NCBI GenBank assembly: GCA_963821095.1
Contig: CAWGCJ010000007.1
Location: 248,001 to 312,000, forward strand
DNA length: 64,000 bases
Origin: CAVPHV01 sp963821095
GTDB lineage: Bacteria > Actinomycetota > Acidimicrobiia > Spongiisociales > UBA5794
Reading direction: 5' to 3'
How positions within the stretch are numbered: position 1 is the first letter of the stretch; each line of letters opens with the position of its first letter. This document shows, in pieces, positions 27,422-35,049 of the stretch. The translations under genes and the position numbers were made by a program. The notes beneath the pieces were generated by a model that had not been told where the DNA came from, made no database searches, and saw nothing but the letters and a program-made list of their open reading frames with translations.

Positions 27422-28987
27422 GTGACCAACTACGACTACATCATCGTTGGCGCCGGATCCGCCGGATGTGTGTTGGCCAACCGGCTGAGCGTCAACCCCG
27501 ACCGCTCGGTGCTGTTGCTCGAGGCGGGTGGGTCGGACCGAAGCAAAGAGGTGATCATCCCGGCGGCTTTTCCCGAGCAGTTCAAGACCGACATCGACTG
27601 GGACTACGCCTCCGAGCCCGAGCCGAACCTGGCGGACCGCGAGCTGTACATCCCTCGCGGCAAGATGCTCGGTGGCTCGGGCTCGATGAACGCCATGATC
27701 TACATCCGCGGCAGCCGCCACGACTACGACGATTGGCGCGACCTGGGCTGCGCCGGGTGGGGCTACGACGACGTGCTCCCGTACTTCAGGCGCTCCGAGA
27801 ACAACGAACGAATTCACGACGAATACCACGGCCGCGGCGGCGAGATGAATGTCGCCGACCTCCGCTCACCTCATGAATACACACTGGCGTTTGTCGACGC
27901 GGCCGCCGAGGTGGGAATGGAGCTCAACCGCGACTTCAACGGAGCAACCCAAGAGGGCGCCGGCCTGTATCAGGTAACCCAAAAGGGCGGGATGCGGCAT
28001 TCGACGGCGCGGGCGTTCCTGCGCCCCGCAATGAAGCGGGACAACCTCACAGTGGAGACCGGGGCTCATGCCGGCCGCATCGTCATCGACGGGGGACGCG
28101 CCGTGGGCGTCACCTACCGCAGGGACGGCGCGGTGCGTACGGCGCGCACCGATGGTGAGGTGATCCTGGCCGCAGGCGCCCTGGCATCCCCGCAGCTGCT
28201 GATGCTCTCCGGGGTGGGCCCCGGCGACGAGCTGGCTGAACACGGCATCGATGTGGTCGTCGAGTCGCCTCAGGTTGGGGCCAATCTCCAGGATCATCCG
28301 GTCATCATGGCGGTGTGGGAGACGACAAAGGGTCCCAGCCTGAGCGACGCCGAGAAGCCGCGCCATTTGTTGGAGTACGCCCTGTTCCGCAGGGGCATGC
28401 TCAGCTCAAACGTCGGCGAAGGGGGCGGATTCGTCGAGACGAGGGATGGGCTGGACCGTCCCGACATTCAGTTCCACTTCGGGCCCGCCTACTTCGTTGC
28501 ACATGGTTTTGAGACCTTTGGCGGCCACGCCTTTTCGCTAGGGCCGACGCTGGTGAGCGTCAAGAGCCGAGGTCGCCTGAAGCTGCGCTCGGCAGACCCG
28601 ACCGCAAAGGCTGCAGTCCACGGCAACTACCTGGATGATCCCGACGACGTTCGGTCGTTGGTTGCGGGCCTCGAGATGGCACGCGAGATTGGGCGTTCCG
28701 CCGCTTTTGACCAATACCGCGGTACCGAGATCTACCCGGGGCCGGAAAACCAGACGCCGGCGCACCTCGAGCAATTCACCCGGCAACGGGGCGAGCTGCT
28801 CTACCACCCGGTCGCAACCTGTGCGATGGGGCCGGGGGACGCCGTCGTCGACGCCGAGTTGCGGGTCCGCGGGGTCGACGGGTTGCGGGTCGCCGACGCT
28901 TCGGTCATGCCCTCGGTCACCACCGGCAACACCAATGCCCCCACCATCATGATCGCCGAGAAGGCTGCGGACCTGATCGCGGGCTAG
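27422..28987 (+). CDS. GMC family FAD-dependent oxidoreductase (choline dehydrogenase-like)
   Basis: A 521-residue flavoenzyme from GTG 27422 (CAGGGGAG upstream). The FAD-binding Rossmann motif is IVGAGSAGCVLANRL (about residues 8-22), and GMC signature 1 is seen as RGKMLGGSGSMNAMIYIRG. Signature 2 appears as AAGALASPQLLMLSGVGP, and the catalytic His region as YHPVATCAMGPGDAVV. It oxidises an alcohol, with choline, polyethylene glycol and other alcohols all possible. No betaine aldehyde dehydrogenase is next to it, so betA is not assigned. Confidence 0.9.
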   Translation: MTNYDYIIVGAGSAGCVLANRLSVNPDRSVLLLEAGGSDRSKEVIIPAAFPEQFKTDIDWDYASEPEPNLADRELYIPRGKMLGGSGSMNAMIYIRGSRHDYDDWRDLGCAGWGYDDVLPYFRRSENNERIHDEYHGRGGEMNVADLRSPHEYTLAFVDAAAEVGMELNRDFNGATQEGAGLYQVTQKGGMRHSTARAFLRPAMKRDNLTVETGAHAGRIVIDGGRAVGVTYRRDGAVRTARTDGEVILAAGALASPQLLMLSGVGPGDELAEHGIDVVVESPQVGANLQDHPVIMAVWETTKGPSLSDAEKPRHLLEYALFRRGMLSSNVGEGGGFVETRDGLDRPDIQFHFGPAYFVAHGFETFGGHAFSLGPTLVSVKSRGRLKLRSADPTAKAAVHGNYLDDPDDVRSLVAGLEMAREIGRSAAFDQYRGTEIYPGPENQTPAHLEQFTRQRGELLYHPVATCAMGPGDAVVDAELRVRGVDGLRVADASVMPSVTTGNTNAPTIMIAEKAADLIAG

Positions 28988-28994
28988 AAGACCC

Positions 28995-29044
28995 GTTCTA
29001 GCGTGGCTCGGGTGCGGTTTCTGGTACCTCAGCCACACCAGAAC
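28995..29044. repeat. Inverted repeat after the GMC oxidoreductase gene
   Basis: Arms GTTCTAGCGTGGCT (28995-29008) and AGCCACACCAGAAC (29031-29044) pair with two mismatches. It starts eight bases after the gene's stop, where a terminator would lie. The arm resembles that of the repeat at 34989-35049. Confidence 0.55.
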
Positions 29045-29075
29045 AGAAGGAATCTGGTCCCGGTACCATCGCGCC

Positions 29076-29654
29076 ATGGCCATCGACATCGCCGGGTTCA
29101 TCACCTACCTCAAAGACCACGCCGTCGAGCACGGATTCCACGTCCACGACGAGCGGCACTTCATCGAGACCTTCTCGCTGCGCCAGTCGTGGGAGGTGGA
29201 TCTCCACCCGGAGTCGGCCTGTGATGGACCACTCGATCTCAACGTTGCCTTCGACGTTGAACCGCGGGTTCTGCTGGCCCTCGAAGATGAGGTGGCGAAG
29301 ATGGACGGCGATTTTGAGGAGCCCAGCGGCGATTTCCGTCTGCCGCTCCTATTCAACTGGGCGCTGCCGGTGCTGAAGTCACCGCCCGATCTCGTCATCC
29401 TGGCCACCGAACTGGCCGGGGTTGGCGGGCCGGGCCTTCCCATCGAGGTTTCGGGGGTAGCTTCGACCGCGGTGCTGTCGAGCGGGTCGGATCTGAGATT
29501 GTCGATCAGCGGCCGAGTTGAGGTTTCGCTGGTCGAAGTCATGACGGGCCAGGAGACGCTCTGCGAGGTCCTGGACCGGTGCCGCGAGGTGAGCGAGTTC
29601 CTCGTCACCGGTGCCGACGAGTGGAAAGTTGTCTTCCCCGACGAACTGCCCTGA
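29076..29654 (+). CDS. Hypothetical protein
   Basis: A 192-residue protein from ATG 29076, GC-rich coding pattern throughout. I recognise no domain. It is acidic, begins with an amphipathic helix (IAGFITYLKDHAVEHGF), and contains LNVAFDVEPRVLLALEDEV and a beta-rich second half (LRLSISGRVEVSLVEVM). No signal peptide or membrane segment. It follows a hairpin after the GMC gene and is convergent with the sulfotransferase gene, with 12 bases between them. Confidence 0.65.
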   Translation: MAIDIAGFITYLKDHAVEHGFHVHDERHFIETFSLRQSWEVDLHPESACDGPLDLNVAFDVEPRVLLALEDEVAKMDGDFEEPSGDFRLPLLFNWALPVLKSPPDLVILATELAGVGGPGLPIEVSGVASTAVLSSGSDLRLSISGRVEVSLVEVMTGQETLCEVLDRCREVSEFLVTGADEWKVVFPDELP

Positions 29655-29666
29655 CCGCGTCCGGGC

Positions 29667-30371
29667 TCAGACGCCGATGGCGAACTCGGTGAGGTGTTCG
29701 TAGAGCGGTTGGCAGGCGCCGTAGAGCGGCTCGAGTTCATCCGGGAACGGTTCCACCTTCGCCTGATAGGGCTCAAACCCCGTCGTCTGATGGAGCCTGC
29801 CGTACCAGTGGTCGGCCCACACTCCGTCTTCGGGCTTGGGGCCTGCCGGCCAGCTCAACATGGCGGCATCAAATGGCAGGTCGAGCCGATCGCACAGCTC
29901 AGTCAATGTCGCAGCCGGGTCATCGAGGAGGACCCGAGAGTCCACAACAATCGGAGTCACGCCGTTGGCCAACCGGCGGGCGACGATCTTGTGCTGGATG
30001 TCGAAGCCGGTGTCGCCCATCTCCGGGATCCGACCCAGGCCCTTGGCCAGCGACGGCAGCATGTCGCGCGGATCACGGACGAGGATGAAGTTGTCCAGTT
30101 GATCGAAGCCGGCAGGGTCAAATCCGACCAGGTGGTGTGCCATGTTCTTGAAGAAGAGGACCGGGGTCGCGCATTCGGACTCGAGCATCTCGGTGACGAT
30201 GTCGGCGGCGTCGGAAGGGACTGCGGCGAGGATGTCGTCGCGGCCGGGATGAGCGACACCGGTGACCACCAGGTAGTGGCCGTACATGGGTTCGTCCACC
30301 ACGGTGGTGTCGGCGCGCTGTCTCCAGCTGTACATCATCGCGGTGGACACGTTGCGGGGCCCCGACCACAT
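29667..30371 (-). CDS. Sulfotransferase family protein
   Basis: About 234 residues. The 5'-phosphosulfate loop MWSGPRNVSTAMMYSWRQR lies at the very N-terminus, and the 3'-phosphate site is ILVRDPRDMLPSLAKG. DEPMYGHYL and LCDRLDLPFDAAML are typical of this bacterial subgroup. ATG 30371 is the only canonical start near the P-loop. Relatives often begin a few residues earlier, so a CTG start close to 30398 is possible. It lies immediately downstream of the class IV aminotransferase and may be translated with it. Substrate unknown; the transferred group would come from PAPS. Confidence 0.82.
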   Translation of the reverse strand: MWSGPRNVSTAMMYSWRQRADTTVVDEPMYGHYLVVTGVAHPGRDDILAAVPSDAADIVTEMLESECATPVLFFKNMAHHLVGFDPAGFDQLDNFILVRDPRDMLPSLAKGLGRIPEMGDTGFDIQHKIVARRLANGVTPIVVDSRVLLDDPAATLTELCDRLDLPFDAAMLSWPAGPKPEDGVWADHWYGRLHQTTGFEPYQAKVEPFPDELEPLYGACQPLYEHLTEFAIGV

Positions 30372-30391
30372 ATTGATACGACGGCACTCGC

Positions 30392-31309
30392 TCAGGGTGA
30401 GCCCCCTTCCTCGTCGAGCGCGGCTCGATATGCGTCCGAGAGCTGAGCCGTCAGCGGCCCCGGCGGCGGGCCACCGATCGGCCTGCCGTCGACCTCGATG
30501 ACGGGGGTGAGTGCTCCGAACGTCCCAGTGACGAACGCTTCGTCTGCGCGGTAGACGTCGCTGAGGGAGAACGCCCGCTCGTACACGGGGATGCCGGTCG
30601 CATGGCACAGTTCGATGACGAGCCCGCGAGTGATGCCGTTGAGGCAGTGTTCGCCCGTCGAGGTCCACACCTGGCCGCCGGTGACGATGAAGAAGTTGGT
30701 TGCGTTGCAGGTGGAGACGTAGCCGGCCACATCGAGCATCAGCGCCTCGTCCGCCCCTGCCTCGATTGCCTGGAGTAACGCCACCACCTCGTGGATCTTC
30801 GAGTGGCAGTTCCAGCGCTGGTCGATGGTCTCCGGCGGTGGCCGCCTGACCTGCGACGTCACCAAACGGATGCCGCTGTCTGCCACTGAGGGGTCGGCCA
30901 CTTTGTGCTCGGCGATCACCACGATGTTTGGTCCGCCGATCACAAGGCGGGGATCCTGCGACGGGGTCTTCTTGGTGCCACGGGTCACCATCAACCGGAC
31001 GTGGACGTCGGTCACCATGGCGTTGCGGGCGACGGTCTCGTCAAGGATGGCGGCCAGCTCATCCCGGTTCTTGCCGATGTCGAGGTGGACCGCAGCGGCG
31101 CTGGCGAAGAGCCGGTCGAGATGACGATCGAGATGGACAAACCGGCCGTTGTGGAGCCGGATTCCCTCCCATATCCCGTCGCCCACCAGGAATCCGCTGT
31201 CGAAGACCGAGATCTTGGCCCCGGCGCGGGAATGGAATTCGCCATTGATATAGACCAGGACATCGGCGTTGCGTGGATCGGGGAGTGCTTCGTGGGTGCC
31301 GCGCGCCAT
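30392..31309 (-). CDS. Aminotransferase class IV (branched-chain or D-amino-acid type)
   Basis: A 305-residue fold type IV PLP enzyme. YINGEFHSRAGAKISVFDSGFLVGDGIWEGIRLHNGR at the N-terminus is split here by the well-known DxGFxxGDGxxE pattern. The PLP lysine lies in NCHSKIHEVVAL, Glu in EALMLDVAGYVSTCNATNFF, and GHCLNGITR-type phosphate binding appears as EHCLNGITRGL. ATG 31309 is chosen over ATG 31336 by fit to the family N-terminus. It could act on branched-chain, D-amino or aminodeoxychorismate substrates. It probably forms an operon with the sulfotransferase gene. Confidence 0.85.
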   Translation of the reverse strand: MARGTHEALPDPRNADVLVYINGEFHSRAGAKISVFDSGFLVGDGIWEGIRLHNGRFVHLDRHLDRLFASAAAVHLDIGKNRDELAAILDETVARNAMVTDVHVRLMVTRGTKKTPSQDPRLVIGGPNIVVIAEHKVADPSVADSGIRLVTSQVRRPPPETIDQRWNCHSKIHEVVALLQAIEAGADEALMLDVAGYVSTCNATNFFIVTGGQVWTSTGEHCLNGITRGLVIELCHATGIPVYERAFSLSDVYRADEAFVTGTFGALTPVIEVDGRPIGGPPPGPLTAQLSDAYRAALDEEGGSP

Positions 31310-31410
31310 GGCAACAACGCTAGTGGCCAGACCCAAGAGGCCGTCGCAGGCTCAAGGAATGCCCTGCTGGAGTCGATGTTGTCTGGGAGGTTCCCATCAG
31401 GAGGATTGTT

Positions 31411-31812
31411 GTGGCGTGGGTCATGGACGCCGAGCTCTACGAGCTCTTCGCCGAAGAACTTAATGAGCGCTCGGCAGTGCTCGCCGATGGAGCTCGCGCC
31501 ATCGAGGCCGGGCAGATCGAGCAGATCGACGCCGAGCAGATGCGGCGCGAGGGCCACACCATCAAGGGCAACGGCCGTGTGATGGGGTACGACCTGATTG
31601 GGACCGCCGGCCAGGTCTGTGAAGAGATCTGGGGCTGGATCGAGCGTCGGGAAATCGAAGCGAGCCCTGCACTGGGTACGGCTCTACGACACGTTGCTGA
31701 AGCCATTCCGGTCGCCATCGACAAAGAGACCACGGATCTCATCCCGGCGATCCGGGCGGTGCACCTCGCCCTGGATGGCGAGTGGCTCCCCGGCGAGCTC
31801 CCGGTCGTCTAG
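31411..31812 (+). CDS. Stand-alone Hpt (histidine phosphotransfer) domain protein
   Basis: A 133-residue helical protein from GTG 31411, with AGGAGG six bases upstream. The phosphoacceptor His lies in GHTIKGNGRVMGYDLI, matching the Hpt pattern HxxKGxxxxxG. Preceding and following helices (LYELFAEELNERSAVLADG; VCEEIWGWIERREIEAS) complete the four-helix bundle. Such proteins relay phosphate between a hybrid kinase receiver and a response regulator. No hybrid kinase is adjacent. Its stop shares CTAG with the convergent GNAT gene's stop. Confidence 0.8.
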   Translation: MAWVMDAELYELFAEELNERSAVLADGARAIEAGQIEQIDAEQMRREGHTIKGNGRVMGYDLIGTAGQVCEEIWGWIERREIEASPALGTALRHVAEAIPVAIDKETTDLIPAIRAVHLALDGEWLPGELPVV

Positions 31813-32864
31813 CTCGAACCGTCGTCGGCCGCAGCGATGGTCTTCTCCATCTGGAGGACACCGGGAAGTTCCTTCGTGACCGCAAACCCAAGTCGGTCGT
31901 AGAGCCGCCGTGCCGCTTCGTTGTGGGTGAAGACGGCGAGGTGGAGCACAGGCAGGCCACGGACCCGAGCCCACTCCTCGACTTCATCGATCGCCGCCGT
32001 CCCGAGGCCTTGATTGCGGTGCCGTTCGAACACAACGATGTCGAACAGAGTGGCGACGGGGCGTCCCCGCACCGGTTCCTCACCGAACCAGATCCACCCC
32101 ACAGACTCGTCGGCAAGGCCGCCTCGAATAGAGCAAAAGTGATGGTTGTTGCTCGGGTCGCTGGTAGCCAGGACGTGCGTGATCGCTTCACGAGCTTGGA
32201 GTTCGGCCTCGAAGCGATTGAGGTCGAAGGCCTGCATCAGGTGGGCCGTATGGTCGGCGATGGTCCACTCCAGGTAGGCGTCGAACTCGATTCCCGCCAT
32301 CGGTTGAAGCTCCACGTAGCCGGAAGGCAGCGGGGCGAGCGGACCGGGACCCAGGTCGAGGCTCAGGCGGTGCTCGTCCAGATCGGAGTGCGACGGCAGC
32401 GACTGGACTCGGCCGGTGTCGACGAACCCGCAGCTCTCAAAGAGGTGTCTGGCGATGTCGTTGCCGGCGACGACCCATAGTCCGAGTTCGTCGGCATCGG
32501 CCTGCCGCGCCCACGAGATGATACGGTCGGTCATGAGTCGGCCGTGGCCGCGACCTCGGAATTCGGGCTCCACCCACATTGCGATCAGGTGCAGGGACCG
32601 TGGGTTGGCTTCGATGCGGAACGCCCCCGCCAGTCCGACGAGGCGGTGTTCCGTTTCGGCGACGAACATTGCCTGGTCGTTGCCGGCGGAGGTGGCGGCG
32701 GCCCAAGTGTCCCACGAGTCGGGCGGGCGGTCGGCTTCGCGGTCATATGACGAGCCGAATGCGGTCGGATCGGTCTGCAGCGCCCGCAGCCGAACGTCAC
32801 GGAAGGCAGGTCCGTCGTCGGGCCGAATCCGCCGGATGGTGACCCGCAGGCGGGGATCGGTCAC
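31809..32864 (-). CDS. Tandem GNAT N-acetyltransferase
   Basis: A 351-residue protein with two GNAT domains. The first (about residues 5-165) has acetyl-CoA site VEPEFRGRGHGRLMTDRI, and the second (about 185-345) has VVFERHRNQGLGTAAIDEV with VFTHNEAARRLYDRLGF. GTG 32864 overlaps the TGA of the upstream hydrolase (32861-32864). The acceptor substrate is unknown. It is the third gene of a metY-hydrolase-GNAT operon. Confidence 0.88.
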   Translation of the reverse strand: MTDPRLRVTIRRIRPDDGPAFRDVRLRALQTDPTAFGSSYDREADRPPDSWDTWAAATSAGNDQAMFVAETEHRLVGLAGAFRIEANPRSLHLIAMWVEPEFRGRGHGRLMTDRIISWARQADADELGLWVVAGNDIARHLFESCGFVDTGRVQSLPSHSDLDEHRLSLDLGPGPLAPLPSGYVELQPMAGIEFDAYLEWTIADHTAHLMQAFDLNRFEAELQAREAITHVLATSDPSNNHHFCSIRGGLADESVGWIWFGEEPVRGRPVATLFDIVVFERHRNQGLGTAAIDEVEEWARVRGLPVLHLAVFTHNEAARRLYDRLGFAVTKELPGVLQMEKTIAAADDGSS

Positions 32865-33649
32865 AGGAACCCGGCCAAGGTGTCGATCACGGGATCCGGC
32901 TGCTCGATCATCATCATGTGGCCGGCGCCGGGCAGGATGACCGTGGTGGCGTCCGCCAGCGCCGCAGCCAGTGGCCGGGCCGCGGCGGGCCGGGTCATCA
33001 CGTCGAGTTCGCCGAGCAGCAGCAGGGTTGGACAAGTGACCATGGCTGCTGCCTCAATCGCCTCGACGTAGGTGTTGCATGCCCACAGATCGTTGGCGAG
33101 TACTCCGGGTGCCATGTGTTCGAGGAGACGGACGCTCTCGCCGGTCATCCACAGTCCGGGGGTTTGGTGGCCGCCGAGCTGGGACCGTCGCGCCAGGCTC
33201 CAATGGGTGATGAGCTCGAACGCCAGCGGATCGCCGGCGTCGGCCGCCGCCAGCAGGTCGGGATGTACCGGCATGGCTGCCGCGGTGCCGAGCAGGGCCA
33301 GCCGGTCGACCCGCTGCGGGTAGTGGGCGGCCAGATGGAGACCGATGAATGACCCCATCGAGTGGCCGACGACGGACGCCGCGGGGAAGCCGGCAGCTGG
33401 GATGAGTTCGGCGACCCAGTCGGCATAGCCGGCGATCGAATCGGGGGGTGGCCCGTCCGAGCCGCCGTGGCCGGGCAGGTCGACGGCGAGGACCGACCAG
33501 CCGTGGTTGGCGAAGTAGCGGGTCTCGAGTTGCCACAGGGTGCGGTCCATGCCGGCGCCGTGGATGAACACCAGCAGCGGCGACCCCGGATCCAGCGGCC
33601 GGCCGCCGGTCGTGGCCCGCACCGGCTTTGCGGCGACGGTCAGTTCCAT
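32861..33649 (-). CDS. Alpha/beta-fold hydrolase
   Basis: A 262-residue hydrolase from ATG 33649, one base after the metY stop. Oxyanion region VFIHGAGMDRTLW, DLPGHGGSDG, nucleophile elbow GHSMGS, acid region LGELDVMTRP and His in PGAGHMMMIEQP give a complete triad. MetX (homoserine O-acetyltransferase) shares this fold and often neighbours metY, but it is some 100 residues longer and has different motifs, so this is not MetX. The substrate is unknown. Confidence 0.85.
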   Translation of the reverse strand: MELTVAAKPVRATTGGRPLDPGSPLLVFIHGAGMDRTLWQLETRYFANHGWSVLAVDLPGHGGSDGPPPDSIAGYADWVAELIPAAGFPAASVVGHSMGSFIGLHLAAHYPQRVDRLALLGTAAAMPVHPDLLAAADAGDPLAFELITHWSLARRSQLGGHQTPGLWMTGESVRLLEHMAPGVLANDLWACNTYVEAIEAAAMVTCPTLLLLGELDVMTRPAAARPLAAALADATTVILPGAGHMMMIEQPDPVIDTLAGFL

Positions 33650-33650
33650 C

Positions 33651-34947
33651 TCAACTCCTCTGCGATGCCCGCAACGCCTGGCGGAGATCGCCGATGAGGT
33701 CGGCACTGGACTCGAGGCCGATGGACAATCGGACGAGGTCCTCGCCGATGCCGGCGGCCTCGAGTTCCTCCGGGCTCATCGTCGAGTGCGTGGTCGACGC
33801 CGGGTGGATGACGAGTGACTTGGCGTCACCGACGTTGGCGAGATGGGAGAAGATCCGCAACCGCTCGATGAAGCGGCGTCCTGCCTCGCGGCCCCCCTTG
33901 ATCCCGAAGCTGAAGATGGCGCCGGCCCCAGCTGGGGAGGAGCTTGGCGGCGAGTTCGTGGTCGGGATGCGAGTCGAGCTCGGGGTATCCGACCCAGGCG
34001 ACTTCGGCGGCCTGATCGAGGAATGCAACAACGGCGCGGGCGTTGGCGACGTGGCGCTCCATCCGAATCGGCAGCGTCTCGATCCCCTGGAGCAGGTAGA
34101 AGGCGTTGGTCGGGCTCATCGCCGCCCCAAAGTCACGCAACCCCTCGACCCTGGCCCGGGTGATGAAGGCCTGCGGTCCGAACTCTTCGACAAAGCGGAG
34201 GCCGTGGTAGCTGGCGTACGGTTCGGTCATCGTCGGGAACCGTCCCGAGGCCTCCCAGTCGAATTTGCCGCCGTCGACGAGCACGCCACCGAGCGCAACT
34301 CCGTGGCCGCCGAGGAACTTGGTCGCCGAGTGGTAGATGAGGTCGGCGCCCCACTCGAAGGGCCGGAACAGGTAGGGAGTGGCGAACGTGTTGTCGATCA
34401 GCAGCGGCACCCCGGCGTCGTGGGCGGCGGCGGCCACTGCGGGCATGTCCATGATCTCGAGACCGGGGTTGCCGAGGGTTTCGCCGAGGATCAGCTTGGT
34501 TTCGGGTCGGATGGCGGCGGCAATCGCCGCGGTGTCGCGCGGGTCGACCATCGTGGTCTCGATCCCGAATCGGGGGAGGGTCTGGGTCAGCAGGTTGTTG
34601 GTGCCGCCGTAGACGTTGCGGGAGCACACGATATGGTCGCCGGCCCCGGCAATGGTTGAGATGGCCAGCCAGAGGGCGGCCTGTCCGCTGGCGGTGGCCA
34701 CGGCCCCAACGCCGCCTTCAAGAGCCGCCACACGCTCTTCGAACACCGCAACGGTGGGGTTCGAGATCCGGCTGTAGATGTGCCCCTGGCGCTCGAGATT
34801 AAAAAGGCCGGCGGCGTGATCCGTGTCGCGAAACAGGTACGAGGTGGTCTGGTAGATCGGCACGGCCCGGGCCCCGAAGTCCGAGTCGGGTTGCTGCCCG
34901 GCGTGAAGGCTGAGCGTCTCGAAGTCGGGAAAGTCGGGTTCAACCAT
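33651..34947 (-). CDS. metY: O-acetylhomoserine sulfhydrylase / Cys-Met metabolism PLP enzyme (one frameshift)
   Basis: About 431 residues from ATG 34947, joined across one shift near 33930 (KLLP / AGAGAIFSFGIKGG). ETLSLHAGQQPDSDFGARAVPIYQTT split across the N-terminus, YSRISNPT (phosphate), NVYGGTNNLL, DNTFATPYLFRP and PLP-lysine SATKFLGGHG are typical of MetY. The length above 420 and the GQQPD start favour MetY over cystathionine gamma-synthase. It makes homocysteine from O-acetylhomoserine and sulfide. It is followed at once by hydrolase and GNAT genes. The shift lies in a run of C/G bases and may be a sequence error. Confidence 0.87.
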
Positions 34948-34988
34948 GCCTGGACGATACCGGAACCTCCCCGAACGTTTCCGTCCTT

Positions 34989-35049
34989 CCCGTTCCTGCG
35001 TGGCCAGGGTGCCGTGCCATTTCTGTGGCCCTGGCCACGCCAGAACGGG
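34989..35049. repeat. Inverted repeat at the end of the RTX gene
   Basis: Arms of 21 bases at 34989-35009 and 35029-35049 pair with two mismatches; the core is GCGTGGCCAGGG / CCCTGGCCACGC with a 19-base spacer. The repeat abuts the RTX gene's stop (35050) and precedes metY, consistent with a terminator without a T-tract. The arm resembles the repeat at 28995-29044. Confidence 0.6.

Noticed and set aside
32861..33649. MetX (homoserine O-acetyltransferase) next to metY
   Set aside because: The hydrolase is about 100 residues too short and lacks MetX motifs; only the fold and position agree.
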